From Syngnathus acus (taxonomy: Eukaryota > Chordata > Actinopteri > Syngnathiformes > Syngnathidae), in assembly GCF_901709675.1 (NCBI RefSeq), contig NC_051106.1, forward strand, positions 7,078,001-7,142,000: DNA of 64,000 nucleotides. Direction: 5' to 3'. The notes under the pieces are model-generated. The model searched no databases, was not told the DNA's origin, and saw only the letters and a program-made list of their open reading frames with translations. The translations under genes were made by a program, and so were the position numbers. The stretch's first letter is position 1, and the number at the start of each line of letters is the position of its first letter. This document shows, piece by piece, positions 27,826-40,820 of the stretch.

Positions 27826-28900
27826 TTTCTTCCTCACGGAGATCCGAATCCTAGCACTAGCATCGACGGCGCTGTGACGGCGGGACAAAATCGCACAAAA
27901 TTCACCATTTTCTCCACATACGTACAACCGTGTCGTGTTTTCGTTAGGTGTTTATTAAGGGTGGAGTGCTCGGTAAAAAGTGTAAGAATGCTCCCCTTCG
28001 ATGAAAAAAAAAACATGGAGAATAAAAAAAAAAAAAAGTGGAGCTAGCATTAGCCGTTAAATTGCGAGGAGGAAGAATGACAATTTTGCCTTCTCCTCCC
28101 TGGAAGTAAAATCCGACCACAACACAAAATTAGCCATCTTCTTTCCAAACAAGGTCCGGTTTGGTGGGGAGATAAAATCGATTTTTAAAAAAAAGCCCCT
28201 CGCTGCGTGTGTGTATATCCTCAAAAAACACAAAAAGTGTTGAAGCCTGTCACATTCGGCGGCGGAATAGTCGTGGCTGGCTGTCGAGCATCCATTCGCC
28301 AACTTGAGAGCTCTCCGGGACGACACTTGAAGCAGCGCCTTGTTGGAAAGCCAGCCTCACTCCGCCAACGTGTCCGAGTAATGTCCGCTTAAAGGCAACC
28401 TCGACGCCCGGGAGGGAAAAGGAAGATAGCGAGGGATACTGGAGTGGAACCACAAAATGGGGTTTCTTCACAAATGCGCTTAGAAGGGAGAGAAAAACGA
28501 GTTTTTAATTCCCCCCCTCAGAAGTTGGCGGACATCTGCTTTAATCGAACTCCATTTTCAACAAGGGGAGGGGAGGCATCGGAAAACTGGGCGGATGTGT
28601 CGACCCTCTCTCTCGCTCGAGAAAATTAAATCCTTCCGCGGGGTGCTAGAATTGTTCAATTTAAAGCCGCCGCCGCTCGATTTTCAACATTTCAGATAAT
28701 CCGTATTTCATTCTGACTAATGAAACGACATTTTAGCGACAAACGACACGCGACAAGCGTGTGTTTCCGGAGTTGACGCAAAGTAGTCCCGGTGGCGCTT
28801 TTCCCAAAAAGAAGTTTCCCTGGCTTCAATCACGCATCGCTACGACGAAGCACGCGACGTAGAAAATAATCCCATCGGAAGGAAGTTGGTAATTAAACTT
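27826..28900 (-). promoter_or_regulatory. SPRED1 5' UTR and promoter region
   Basis: CpG-enriched sequence upstream of the start codon, with several GGCGG/GCCGCC patches (near 28258 and 28666) and no obvious TATA box. The transcription start cannot be fixed from sequence. A 9-codon upstream ORF (MLVLGFGSP, 27863-27834) ends 8 nt before the main start and overlaps no SPRED1 coding sequence. Confidence 0.5.
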
Positions 28901-29318
28901 GATATCTTTGCCCCAGTCGTTTCCTCTTCACAATCTTTACTTAATTCCACTACCTCACGTAGAAACATGGAAATAGTATCGACAGCGAGAGGGCACACAG
29001 TCACTACACGTGGAATGACATCAGATCCCGTTCATGATTTCTGTGGTCAAAACAAGCTAGCTGTAATCCAGGCTTGAAATACATAAAACCAGATCCGTAT
29101 TGACATTTTCCTGCCATATTACACAAGAAACGCACATCACATAAACATGTATGTCTAAATGTTAATGTTTACACAAGTGACAATTAAGGCATTCTATTAT
29201 ATGCCAACAGAAATGCGATATATTAGAGAAAAGCACAGTGAGGTATGTGTGTACGTTAGCCTGTTACTGGTTTATGGAGGATGTCATAAAATGGACGGTA
29301 CCATTAAGATTCCAGGGA

Positions 29319-29333
29319 GGGGGGGGGGGGGGG
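29319..29333. repeat. poly(G) tract, 15 nt
   Basis: Uninterrupted G run in the SPRED1 upstream region. Confidence 0.95.
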
Positions 29334-31727
29334 TGAGACTCCCGCCAGTTCTGAAGAACCCCCCTATCCTGCTTGTTTTAGATGTGTCCCTCCTGTAACA
29401 CACCTGATTCAAATCAGCTCACCAGCAAGCGTCGACGAAACCTGAAAATGAAAAAAGAAAACTCTGAAAATGGAGGAAAGCAGCCCCCCAGGACCAAGTT
29501 TGGACCCCCCTGTCCAAAAGGTAGAAACAAATTACACACAATAAAACAAAATGTCAAATATATGTGAAATGGCAAGAGAGCAACCTTCATGGATTTGGTG
29601 CCCAAATCTGACATGTAATGTTTTGATATTTGCTACTTTTTTTTATACTGCCCAACGTTGACGCCATTTTAGCTGTTTGCTTGACTTTAGGCCGTCATTA
29701 TCGTCGTTTGTTTCAGTTTTTCAGTAAATACAAACGGCGTGCTGCTTTTGTTTTGAAGCAAAACTCGACAGTCAGTGACTAGCTGCCATTCTCACAAGGT
29801 AACAAATTTTAAGTGGCTTAATTGCAGGGTGGTGACTACTAAAGGTATTGCGTCTAAAGAAAAAGCAAGCGTGAGGGCTCTTTAGGCATGTCTGACTGGT
29901 TCTCTCTATGAAATATGACCACGAAGAACATCACATGCTCATTGGCATGATGCGCCAAATGCTTTTTGGTTTTCATGCCGACATTGTCTTCATGTTCTCA
30001 GCGCGTGGGTAAAGTTTGTCTTATGATTGCAATCAAGGATGTTGATTCAGATGGAAGGTCAATACAGTTGAAAAGCCCTTGAGGGCAAACGCATACTTGG
30101 GATGGTCTAAGTTCTGCAAATAGCCAGAAAGTCAAATATGTGTGGAGCCAAAAACGACCGGGTTAAACGGTACCTCAATTGAAAGTTCTGGGCTCTAAAT
30201 GAACACATTTGAAAGACTTTGTTGTTTTCAGCCGGTGTCAACACTGCCCCCCCTCGTACTATTTCCTATTGTCCGTCTGCTGTGCGTGGGTTTGATTGAA
30301 ACCCGATCCAGAAGGGGGAAGCTGGTGTTTAGGGTGAGGCGGACGGGTCCCGGTGCTGCCCGAGGGGTGTTTATTTGGGCGGCTTCGCTCGGCTTCCCTG
30401 TAATCATGCTCCGACCCCACAGGATAGAGCGGATAAATGAATATGTTGGAGGGGAAGTTGCAGATGACTGTTTACCATTCTCATGGGGACGAGAGGGAAC
30501 GGCGTGTGTGTTTGTGTGTGTGTAAATCAGGCCATGTTGAAGCATTTGCAGATGTTTGTGTCATGGAACACGGTCCAAGGGGAACATTCTGACCACCGCA
30601 ATCTGTTAACGAGCCGGACTTTTGCATTTGACCGAGAGGACATCTTGATTTGGATCAAAGATGATGTTCTTACGGGAACTAGTAAATATCTAAAACACTG
30701 CCTTTTAGGTTTCTTGCTTAATGCTAATGCTAATTAGCATCTATATTGCAGCGCTTTAATATAAAGCGATGTATTGAAAACAAAACTGCACATGACAACC
30801 TCAAATTTAAGGTCCTCAAATTTCTGTTAATTAAAATACTGTGGTGTCGTCCAAGTAACTAAGTGGAGGAACATGGGAAGCTACCAGGAAATCACCTGCA
30901 GGCAAAACTGTTTGGAGTTTATTTACTTAACTCTAAATGCGGGGGATGAGGTGTCTTTTGTTTGGATGAGACTGTACAAAAAAGCATTTTAGAATGATAG
31001 TCAACAATTTCCTAATGTACTGGCAGTGAAACTGCCCGAAACAAAAGTATTATCTGTATTTATATATATTTGGGCCCCAAGTATTGTGTAGTAAAGTAAA
31101 TATTATTACAATAACCAAATGACCGTTGAACATTCCGGAAAAAAATAAAATAAACCCCGAAAGCCCATTTGAGAAATCAATTGATAAATACGAAAAGTTT
31201 ATGTCGTTAGGTGCTGCTTGTTTGGTTAGCAACAGAGGATCAGCATGTAACGCTTCTCTACACTTACAATCTGTTTTTTTCCCAATAGGTGTCTAGTGGA
31301 AGGGTCCATTTATTAGGACCAATGAGGGAAGGGCGCCGACTGTTTGAGGAAATAACGGCGTACATTTTCTGAACAATACGCGACCCCCCCCACCCCGACC
31401 CCTTCTCAGCTTTACTCCCGCCGTGGGCCTCCTCCACCTAATCCTCTCTCGCTCATCTGGGAACCACCAGCAGCACCCCTCTATGAAGAGATGCATTGTG
31501 CCTAGATTATTTGATTGTTTTCAGATGTCGGAGCTTTTCCGACACAAGTGTAGGGAGAGGGAGGGGGGGGGGGATCGGCCTTTGGGCTAACAGACACTCC
31601 GGGAAGGGTGGGGTCTGGCATTGGGACACAAGTCAAAGGAAGTGACCCCTGCAAAGGCCGATGACAAACAATGCGGTCTCACAAACTTCGAAACATACCA
31701 CTCCCACCAGATCCCAAGGGGGTCGGC

Positions 31728-31765
31728 GGAAGGAAGGAAGGAAGGAAGGAAGGAAGGAAGGAAGG
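31728..31765. repeat. (GGAA)n microsatellite
   Basis: About nine perfect GGAA units. Tandem GGAA is a known binding substrate of ETS-family factors. Confidence 0.96.
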
Positions 31766-32471
31766 ACGGCATTCGTCCTCTCTCTTCTTAATGCGGCATC
31801 CATTCATTGGGTGGCCAGGGAGCCACTTCACTGATGAAAAGTCGTCACATGGGAAAGGGAGAGAAGTGGGTGGAAGGGAGAAGACAGGCTGAAGAAAATG
31901 CTTGGAGGTGGGATCGGGGGGGGGGGGAAAGTGAGGAAGGGGAGCGTGACAGTGAAGGAGGAATGGTCCCGTCAAGCGTGGAGTCCCGTGTCTGTCCAAT
32001 CGGACCAAACCGGCAACTTGTGTACAGGGGGAAGCAGCGCATTAACTGAATGGCGCTTTTGTTTCTCAAAGCCATGCAAGCCTACGGATGACTTTGAATC
32101 AAGATGAGCAACAACAGGAATTCCCATTGCCCCCCCCACACACACACACAACGGTTCCCATCTGATTCCCTGAATGGCAAACCTACAGGGAACTTGAAGC
32201 ACTAGAGAAATGAGTAAAAAACAGAATGTCGGGATTGGGAGCGTGCATAACACCGCCCCCGTGCGCTGCGTCATGCGTGACTCACCGCAGCGAATCGCAA
32301 GCGCCGTATAAACCTTCACAGCGAGGCTAGCTGTACATTCACGCCACGCGCCTTAAATAGCTTGGCCTCCTCGCCCAAGCACTGCTGAAATCCACGCATT
32401 GAGAAAATGACTCAACCGTACACAAATTAGAGACGCTGATCTTTGACATCACATCTGGAAGTTACAGAAAT

Positions 32472-32560
32472 GGCAGCATGTTGGATGAATGGTTAGAAGC
32501 TTGAGGTTCAGGGTTTGAATCTCCATTTTGCGTGATTGAATCGGTTTTCTCTTGCCACCC
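32472..32560 (+). mobile_element. Degenerate tRNA-like SINE head
   Basis: GGCAGCATGTTGGATGAATGG resembles a tRNA 5' arm with box A, and GGTTTGAATCT resembles box B (GGTTCGAATCC). The start GGCAGCATG and the order match a common fish tRNA-derived repeat, with part of the middle deleted. Not an intact tRNA: the acceptor and anticodon arms are not recoverable. Confidence 0.4.
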
Positions 32561-32691
32561 GAAAGTGTGACGGTTTTAGAATCCTTTAAAGAGCAAGTCA
32601 AGTTACAAATTTTAACTGGTGTTAACATTCTGATAAATAACTGGGTTTTTGTAATATTAAGTGGAAAATTCCATTTGTTTTTATACATTTC

Positions 32692-32882
32692 AGTGGGCGG
32701 CCATTTTGACTTCTACTGCCACTTCCTGTTGACTGAAAATGACAAGCGCCTACTGGCTCATCTTGTGGACGGCACGTGAACAAAACCCAGAAAACAGGTG
32801 AGCCTTGATGGTCATTACCCGAATCCTTAGGTATTGCGATGTCATTTTCAGTGGATAGCAAATGGCAAAATGGCCGCCTGCT
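32692..32882. mobile_element. Short inverted-repeat element (MITE-like)
   Basis: The left arm starts GGGCGGCCATTTTG and runs to ACTGAAAATGAC; the right arm is the reverse complement pattern (GTCATTTTCAGT ... CAAAATGGCCGCC). The left arm carries about 10 extra bases. It encodes nothing. Target duplication is unclear. It lies beside the SINE remnant. Confidence 0.6.
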
Positions 32883-34817
32883 TAGGTGATAAAAACAAGT
32901 ACATTTTGCTGCTTATTTAGTAGTACACAAATGCAAGATAATTCCGCTGGACTGTTAAAAAAAGTAGTCACTAGGTAATAGTTAAATAGTGTGTGTGCTT
33001 GTGTGTGTGTACTCTGGAATGCACCTGGCCTGATATGCAGGCACAGGAATGCTGAATACCTTCTTCTCTCGCCCAGGGAGGCAGGGCTGGAATGTGGCCC
33101 AGGCCCCATTCTTCTTCTTCTTCATCTTCTTCTCTCCAGTGCACACATACACGCACACACATGCGCTTGTGTATTTGTGTGGGCTTTTATGTTCAGGTTC
33201 AGGGGACGGGTACTGGTGGTGGTGGTGGCGTGATGTGGGCGTGGATGCAAGTGCTTCGATAACTTGAGAACAGCTTGAGTGACACTTTATGTGAAGCCAT
33301 TTGAGCATTTATTCCAACTATCTTAGACTAGTCGAATGATTGTGTCTTAATAGTAACTTTTTTCGAGTAAGACAATTGCCCGCACTTCTACATGTAGCTT
33401 AAGCTGGATATCAAGGACATTGGATAAATGCTCAAACTGCTTTCCATAAACTTGGCAGTTCCTTCTTTTTATTTCCAAGTGTGTCAGAGGACGAGATGGC
33501 GATAGTGTGCTCACAGGGCCGTCATTCAGAGCTAATTTCCTGCATGGCAGTCTTGAGACTTGCACTGCCAATTGATTTGGGCTGAGGCCTTTTGATCCCG
33601 CTCATAGGACCAGGAAGGGCTGGGTTCTCTCTAAAAAAAAAAAACCTTAAAAATAAAAAGACAAACAAAAGGGGTCTGTTGTCAGATGATGATGGCTGTG
33701 GAATGGTCAATGTTATAATTACTGGTAAGTGCATCTGTCCCATTGGTTAGTGATGATTTCTTTTTAAAGTGCTTAACTTATTCTTACACTTGTACAACCG
33801 ATGGTGTCATTGATAATACAGCTGCTCAATCTCCGAGCCATGCTCTGTTGTACTTTGGAGACATTCAATCAATCACATTCAGATACCTTTATGGCCTTGC
33901 AGAAGTCTTATATCAGTTTACATTATATGATAATAAACAAAAATAGGCAAAAATGTGTGTGCACAGAGGCTTTCGTTTTCTTTTGGATTGCTTGAATGAA
34001 CAAGAAAAAGGGATGTTGCTAGGTGAAATCTGAACTGCTTTGTCAATCTCTTATTTTGGTCTGTACTGACACACTGTGGCTAAAAGTTGAGTTACAGTTA
34101 TAGGAAAAACATTAGCACCACCCTGTGGACATTTCTGGTATTACATCACTTGCGACTTGTTGGATTCATTAATGAATGATTAGCTTGACAGTTCCACTTC
34201 TACTTCTTCTAGCAACGACAACAACAATTATAATATATTTCGTAATATCTATAAATTAAAGTAACACGTGGATTTGTTTTTCTTCCCTAAAACGTCATTG
34301 CTATAAATTATTATACCTTATTTAGTATCATTCTTACTTTGCACTCAGGTGTCAGTTAACCACCATTAAAGCTACTTTTATCTAACTTTGTCAACAAGTG
34401 ATGCTTGACTCACAGCATCCACTTAGTGATCTGCTTTACTACCTAATGACACAGAGGCTTAAGTGACAAAATGGCTGAAAATATGCAAATGAGATGAGTT
34501 TATCGTGGATAAACAGACGTTTTAAGATATTGAGGAAACGTCGTTGTACTCCACCCGAAATATAGCACACTGACGCGTCTCCTCCAGGCCTGCCCAGTCA
34601 CCGCGACTTTGATCAGCGTTCATCCCGTCACCGCGAAGGGATCAGCGTCATTTGTCATTTAGCACACCCTGCTGGAAAAACAAACTGCAATTGCATCTTC
34701 TTGGCCAGACATCATCTTCTGGCATCCTGATAATTCAAAACTTTGTGTTTTGAGACTTGTGAAGTAAATGTACACACTTTTTTTTGTATAAATGTTTGTG
34801 GTAGTGATCCCAAATGT

Positions 34818-34832
34818 CCGCTAGAGGGCGAC
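34818..34832 (+). promoter_or_regulatory. CTCF-like motif
   Basis: CCGCTAGAGGGCGAC, close to the CTCF core. Same orientation as the two sites inside the gene block. Confidence 0.35.
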
Positions 34833-34889
34833 GTTGAAATCTATTTAAAGTCTGTTGCGTCTGTTCAAAACTAGCACATTTTTTAGGCT

Positions 34890-35450
34890 GAACGAATCAA
34901 TCTTGATTCAAAAACAAATGACTCAATGAATCCAAATTTCCTACTGCTAAACCAAAACAAAACTGAGATAGTTTTTGGCAATAAAGAAAAGGGAATTGCT
35001 GTTAGTAAACTTTTAGAGTCACTGTCTTTCAGGACCACAGACCATGTCCGAAACCTTGGCGTGCCGAATGATTCGGATCTTGCATGCTCCAAGCAGACCA
35101 GGAGAATCTGATCGATGCTTTTATCTCCAGTAGACTTAATTATTGATCTGAACATATAACTGCAGTCCTGAAGCCTTTACTCCGGCTCCCAGTCAGCTTC
35201 AGAATTATACTGGTCCATAAATCAAAGAATGTCTTAAATACAGAATACATTAAAGAAAAGCCGATGGGATATGAATCGAGTTGGGTTCTGAGGTCAGTAG
35301 ACTCGAGTGAATCAGTGGAGCCGAGAGTTCAAAACAAACATGGTGAAGCAGCATTGCGCTGTTATGCTGCACGCAAATGGAATGAGCTGGCAACAGAACT
35401 GAAAATAGCCTCAAGTGTAAATAGTCTTTTTTTTTTTCCTGACTAACATT
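34890..35450 (+). mobile_element. L2/Maui-like LINE fossil, 3' end of reverse transcriptase ORF
   Basis: Broken translation matches the end of L2-clade LINE ORF2. The first piece is NFLLLNQNKTEIVFG and then VRNLGVPNDSDL; the second, after stops and a deletion, is LLRLPVSFRI; the third is GEAALRCYAARKWNEL and LKIASSVNS. These correspond to the family patterns LN.NKTE, VRNLGV.FDSDL, LPV..RI and A...WN.LP. The gaps and stops show an inactive, 5'-truncated copy. Confidence 0.75.
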
Positions 35451-37140
35451 GCGGTGTAGGTCATAAGCTCTCAGTTACATTTCCACTACGTCAAAAATGA
35501 GACAATGAGAAAAAATCCCAAGTTCCCAAAAGGGCAACTGCGCGACATCTTCTCGCTTTGTGAACCTTCAAGTACTCGAGGGTAGGGAAAGCAAAGCAGA
35601 GGGGAAAAGAGGATCAGGGTGGGAAGAAACGCGCCACATGAAACGAGGAAGATCATCCTGTGATAAACACATAGCTACACATCCCACTGGACCCCGTTGT
35701 CTGCACGCTAAATAGCGAGCGTGTCTGCGCTCCGTCACTACAAGGCGAGCAGCCGTGCCGAATCCGTGTTTTGTCCCTAGGTTGTTCGTTTGAGAGCGTC
35801 ACTTTGCATTCTCCAGACGCGGTACTCCGCAGCGCCCCTCGTGCGAGACGCGCATAATCACAGCCAACGTGGAGTGCGCCGCAACAAAGGCTGGGGATGT
35901 GTAAAGCATCATATACAGAAGGCCCTTTATATTTGCAACCCTTTCAGGTAGTCTTATGGGTGTTTCGGTTTTAGGTTTGATTTGACGCGAGCGTGCACAC
36001 GCATGCACGCGCAGATCTCAGCTCAGTACTTCAAAAAGGGCAACCCACCCCCCCTGCTGACAGACCACATTTCAGTGGAACATGCTGCGAGAAAGACAAG
36101 AGCTGTTGTGGCTTCTCATTAAAAAAAAATGGACCAAAAGACGTGCTGTTGAATGATTGGAACTGTCAAATAAAGCATACAGGAGAGGAATCCCCATTCC
36201 CACCCCTCCAAAAAAGACAAACTATCGATACCCAAAATGATTGACTGGTTAGTTACCTAGTTGATGATGGGACAAGGACTTCTCCACTAAAAATCTGCCA
36301 ATTTTGCAGATTTTTTTTGCAGGACAAAACATTGCAGAACAGTTAAATGTCCTGCGTGTAATTTATATATTTTTCCACACTTTCCAAATATCTGAACGGC
36401 TGATTTATCCAAAATATCAATAATTAAATCTAGAGATAAAAGTTTATGTTGGTCTCCATATGGTCTCCACATTTTTCTTTTTAATTATAAGACATAATTT
36501 ATTGAAAATTATTTGGCACACCCCCAAGTTGCCGCTCCGGGACCGGGAGCCCCAGTTTGAAAACCACCCTCACTGATAAATAAACAAACGCGTATTACCT
36601 CGCACCGCCTCTGGATGGCAGTATCAGGCTGCGTGAGCTCCTTCCAACCATGTCGCCCTTCTCCCATCAATGAGGCGAGCTGTAGTGGAGGCCCCCTCCA
36701 ACATGTCTCATAAATGTCAACACCAATACAAGCGAGGGCCAGCGGGCCTGCACGTAACAAACAAAGACATTGGGAAAGTCTGTCAAATCTATCAACCAAG
36801 CTGGGCAGGCCACAAACTTGCATGTTCGCACCTCGCTTGGAAACTACTTCCAAATTTTGTTTGCATCCACCAGAGAATAAAATCCTAGTGTGTAAAATAG
36901 TTCATCGTTAAATGACCCCCTCCCGCTTGTAAATATTCATACTTGTGTTGTATTTCGACAGCGGTTGACCACTTTGAGGAGCCCGTCTGTTTGACACGGA
37001 AGACCACAGAGTAGAAGACCACTGGATCGCTACCAGACGCTTGTCACGTGATCAAAAGGTAGCGTGCAACGTGTGTGTGTTGTTTTGCATTATATTATTA
37101 TTATTATTATTATTATGAATGACTTCTTATAGTCTCTCCA
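35451..37140. other. Intergenic spacer
   Basis: No gene supported. A hAT-like terminal segment may lie at 36515-36575, and a (TTA)n repeat at 37095-37116. Confidence 0.7.
36515..36575 (-). mobile_element. Possible hAT-type transposon end
   Basis: The - strand reads GGTGGTTTTCAAACTGGGGC, like hAT/Charlie termini (TGGTT.CAAACT). Only one end is visible. Confidence 0.3.
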
Positions 37141-37149
37141 AAATACTTT

Positions 37150-37420
37150 TACTTTGCTCTATATCTGCCTCCATCCCTGGCCACTTTCTCCATTCGCCCT
37201 CTAATTATCAAGACTAGTCTTCGCCCTCCCCCTTCTCTTCCCATCCAATCGGCCCACAGGAGCAGGTGGATAGGAGATAACTCGCCTTTGCGCTTTTGTT
37301 TTCTGCCCGACACCGTCATTAATCATTGGCCAAGGCTGCACTTGAACGTGTAATAATAAGGACTGGCTGGCCGCGCCTTTCATTGCCGCCATGCCAAATT
37401 GGAGGTGAGCGGTCATAGGC
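37150..37420. promoter_or_regulatory. Candidate non-coding regulatory element A
   Basis: Complex, repeat-free sequence with TAATTATCA at 37202-37210, AGATAA at 37275-37280, GTCATTAATCATTGG near 37315-37329 and TAATAATAAGG near 37351. Function is inferred from motif density. Confidence 0.3.
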
Positions 37421-38559
37421 AGACACTACTCCCCTGTCCCCAGACTGTCTCATCATTTAGGTATTTATCCATCTCGGGGCTTGTCTGCCGAGCCTCTCCC
37501 GAGAGGCCTGAGATTGTTAGGGGTGGGAGGATCAGATTTGTTGCTCCGGCTTTTTCTTTCTTTCTTTTTTTTTTTTGGAGGGGGGTGAGCTTTGATTCTG
37601 TGCCTATAAGTTAGGGATTAGAAGCAAATTTCCCACAGGGCAGCGGTGGATTTGCTGGTGTTTAAGTGTTTAACCTGACTTAGTCCTGTGAGGCAAAAAG
37701 GGGGCGTGGGCGGCCACTGGGAGGGAAGAGGAAGTGGGCTTTTAGGGAGGACGACGTGGTCAGCGGGCCCCGAGAGACCCGGGTGGACTAACGTCAAGTC
37801 GGGCAACAAAGGAAAGATTATGCGGCACAACACGTACGTGGCACGCCGGTGTTTATTAAAGGTGGCGCAAAACCATTGATTTTATTGTCGGCTGTCCGTC
37901 GGCATCAAATATTTGGTGAAAAAAAAAAAGCCTCAAAAGGTTTGGGACAAAACTAGTCCCATTTTGTTGCTGATTTGAATTGACTATCATGACACATTTT
38001 TTGTTGGCTGTACTCTGTCCAAACGGGTCGAGACCAGCAGGAGGATTCTTGTCCTGTCAAACATAATCCAGATGGATTTGGGTGATCTGAGGGCAACTTG
38101 TGTGTGCTTAGGGCCCTCCTATCTTCTGCAAACAAGGCCTAAATCCTTCACCGTGCTCATGTTGGACGGCACCATTTTGCTTTTCATTTGAGCCGCTCGG
38201 CTACAGTACGTTGCTCAATGCGAAGGCTTAAGACCGGCTGGAACGAGTCGATACTTCCATTAAGTGTCTGTTCCCAGACCACCTTGGACTCGTTCGATCT
38301 GGTTTCTGGCGTTAATATCGACATCGCTCGTTTCAGTCCCTGTCAATCCTTAGGGGCTGTTTACGCAAGACTGTTTTGAACTTCAATATTTTTTTTATTA
38401 CTGTTTAGTGTTGATTCAAGGAACTTTTGCTGAATTTTTTATTTGACTTTGAACGTAGGCTTCAATAAGTTTTCACTTCTAATAAACGTTCCCGGCATGC
38501 ATAGCAGTTCAGCGCTAGCAAATAATCTTAATTTTCCCTCCGAGTCTTGATAACTTTTA

Positions 38560-38860
38560 AATCACTGACACAAAGACAGTAAAGTGTCCCGTTCCTACTT
38601 TGGAGCCATTGAGAAATATACTGCAAAAGCGTATTGATCTTTAATTAAAGAAGCTCTTAACCTTGGCTCGGTGGCGGGCCCTCAGGCCAGCGGGTTAATT
38701 AATGCACTAATAGTCATAATATTTGTGCTGTGCACGGGAGGTACATAAAAGATTATCTATTGTATGAGCAGTTTATCAGGCCAATGATGCCGGAGCCCCG
38801 TGCTGCGCGTATATCACTATTATGGGTCGGAAGAAATCCGCCATACGGTCAGAAGGGAAA
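38560..38860. promoter_or_regulatory. Candidate non-coding regulatory element B
   Basis: Two TTAATTAA palindromes (38641-38648 and about 38696-38703) lie in repeat-free sequence with GATTATCT and TTATCAGG (GATA-type). This layout is typical of vertebrate developmental enhancers. Confidence 0.35.
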
Positions 38861-39189
38861 GCAGGTGTAATGTCTCCCCCCTCGGTTCATGAGCAGTTTA
38901 GCAACCCCCCCCGATCGTTTTACCTCCTGGGATTTTTCCCCTGGCGTCGTAACCGGGCCCACATTGATGGGCCTTTTTAAAGGCGCTAACGCTTTGCTAC
39001 CTTGACAACGCGACGCCCACTGTAAGCCCTCGAAAAGATCCGCTCCTTCTCCAGAGGAGTCCCGGGTAGCACTCGAGGGAGGGGTGAGCTTCTCATCCAG
39101 CCATCAAAACACCATAGGGCTGACCTTTATGTTGCCGACCCCCTCTAACCAAGAAGGGAAGGGGGGAGCGTGTGTGCGTGACAGGCCCG

Positions 39190-39480
39190 ACACACTGTGA
39201 TATCAGCCTTTATAGCTTTATTGATTTCCTCTCAGGATGCAACTATTAACATCCAGGCGCCTGCCCCGATGTTCTCCACAGGTACGCGCGCTGTCCCCCC
39301 CCCACCATTTTGTGGGCTCTATATGAAGTTGGGGGGGCTGCTCATGCTTTTATAATTAAGGTCAGCTGGGATGCATTACGGCATTTGGAGGTGTTAAAAC
39401 AGGCCCTCCTCGGAGAATATATTGGCATTGCCCGTGCTTGTAAATTAGCCACAATCCCGGCGGATGCAAGAAAGAGGAGA
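39190..39480. promoter_or_regulatory. Candidate non-coding regulatory element C
   Basis: Contains TTTATAGCTTTATTGATTT, TATAATTAAG near 39351-39360 and GGATGCATTACGG. It is interrupted by a 9-nt C run near 39295. Confidence 0.28.
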
Positions 39481-40479
39481 TGCTGGAGGTGGGGGGGTGG
39501 CTCAGAATGTACACACAAGTTAAATAATAGGCAGGTAGGTCAAGCTCCAAGGTGTGTACGACTCTGACAAGGCAGGGCTAAACAAAAGCCGGGCTTTTTG
39601 TTCGCACAATGGGGACACTGTGGAGTGTGGACATGAGGACAGGGAGCAAACATAACACAAGAGTATCACAAACAACGCAAAGTCACAAGGTATTCAGTCG
39701 GACTGGTCCGACTGGGATGACTGGGGTTCAGGCGGGGGTCATTGTGGTTTCTATCCATTGCCAGTCCATTATTGAAAGTGGTATTGTGTGCACATAAACA
39801 GATTTTTAATACTTTTTTTTATTTGCTATGTTGTTTGAAATGAGAAGAATATAATTGCCATTCATTTCATGCAGGAAAATTCAAATGTAGTATGTGGCAG
39901 AAGGAGGGCCGTAATTCCTTGAAAAATAGAAAAGAAAGCAACAAAATCATGTAATGAGGGAACTGCAGTAGTCTCTTGAGGCACTCTTGACTCTATGCAG
40001 TATTTAAAAGCTCCACTTTTGTAAGACGGAGTGAGAGCTTCTCGTGACCCCAAAGAAAATATCACAACTCACCACCGACTATAGTAGATTTTATTTTTTT
40101 ATTATTTTTTTTACTCCGGTATTTATTTGACCATTATGTTCAATCGTCGCCATAAAAGACACACTTGGCAACGGTGTCCTCTGAATGTCGGCGCGAGCCA
40201 CTTAAATGTACCACTGGGGGATAGTGTGTTCCCGTCCAGCTCGATAAATAAAGCCAGTTTAGTTTTAGGATGTTGGGGCTTTTTTTTTTTCTTCCCAGAG
40301 TAGCCCGCCTCGCTAATGACTTTTAAAACACAAAGCAACACTCGGTCCTTATTTCTAATCCTCCAGGTTTTTGCTGCATTTCCTCCAGCCTGACTTTTTT
40401 TTTTTCCTCCACATCAATTTACACTTGTAGCATTACAGTGCGACATTGGCCCCTCCCCCTTGACCTCTGTCCTTTTGAA

Positions 40480-40820
40480 GAAGCAGGCGAAAGTGCGTTT
40501 TGCCTGATTAATGACCGCCTCGGCGTGTACAACTCCAACTCCAGCACCTTGTCCCTGGCGTGCCGAGGTGACAGACTCCCGGGTTCCTTATGGAAATGAA
40601 CGGCACAATACAAGCCAATTAGAGGCGCTTTATTAAGAATAAAAGCACAACCCAAAAAAGACACTGCAGCAAATTAATGTCAAGTCGGTAGTACATTGCC
40701 AAAGCCCACATCCTGTTAAATGGAAATTATTTTCCAAATGGCAGCGAATGGGGAGGCACAAATGACTGATATGACAACATTTTAATATTGCATTGTGACC
40801 ACTTGAATAAATAAATAAAT
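40480..40820. promoter_or_regulatory. Candidate non-coding regulatory element D
   Basis: TGATTAATGACC near 40504, AGCCAATTAGAGG near 40613, a TTTATTAAGAATAAA block and GCAAATTAATGTC near 40669 sit in otherwise non-repetitive DNA, bounded by an AT repeat at about 40808. Confidence 0.3.

Larger units (their letters stand above)
28901..32470. other. Intergenic region upstream of SPRED1
   Basis: No gene supported. Holds poly(G) at 29319-29333, 31563-31573 and 31916-31927 and a (GGAA)n repeat at 31728-31765. The open frames present are short and unlike any family I know. Confidence 0.75.

Noticed and set aside
32472-32545. Possible tRNA gene
   Set aside because: Box A and box B-like words exist, but the anticodon arm is missing and the acceptor stem does not pair. 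It is better explained as a SINE remnant.
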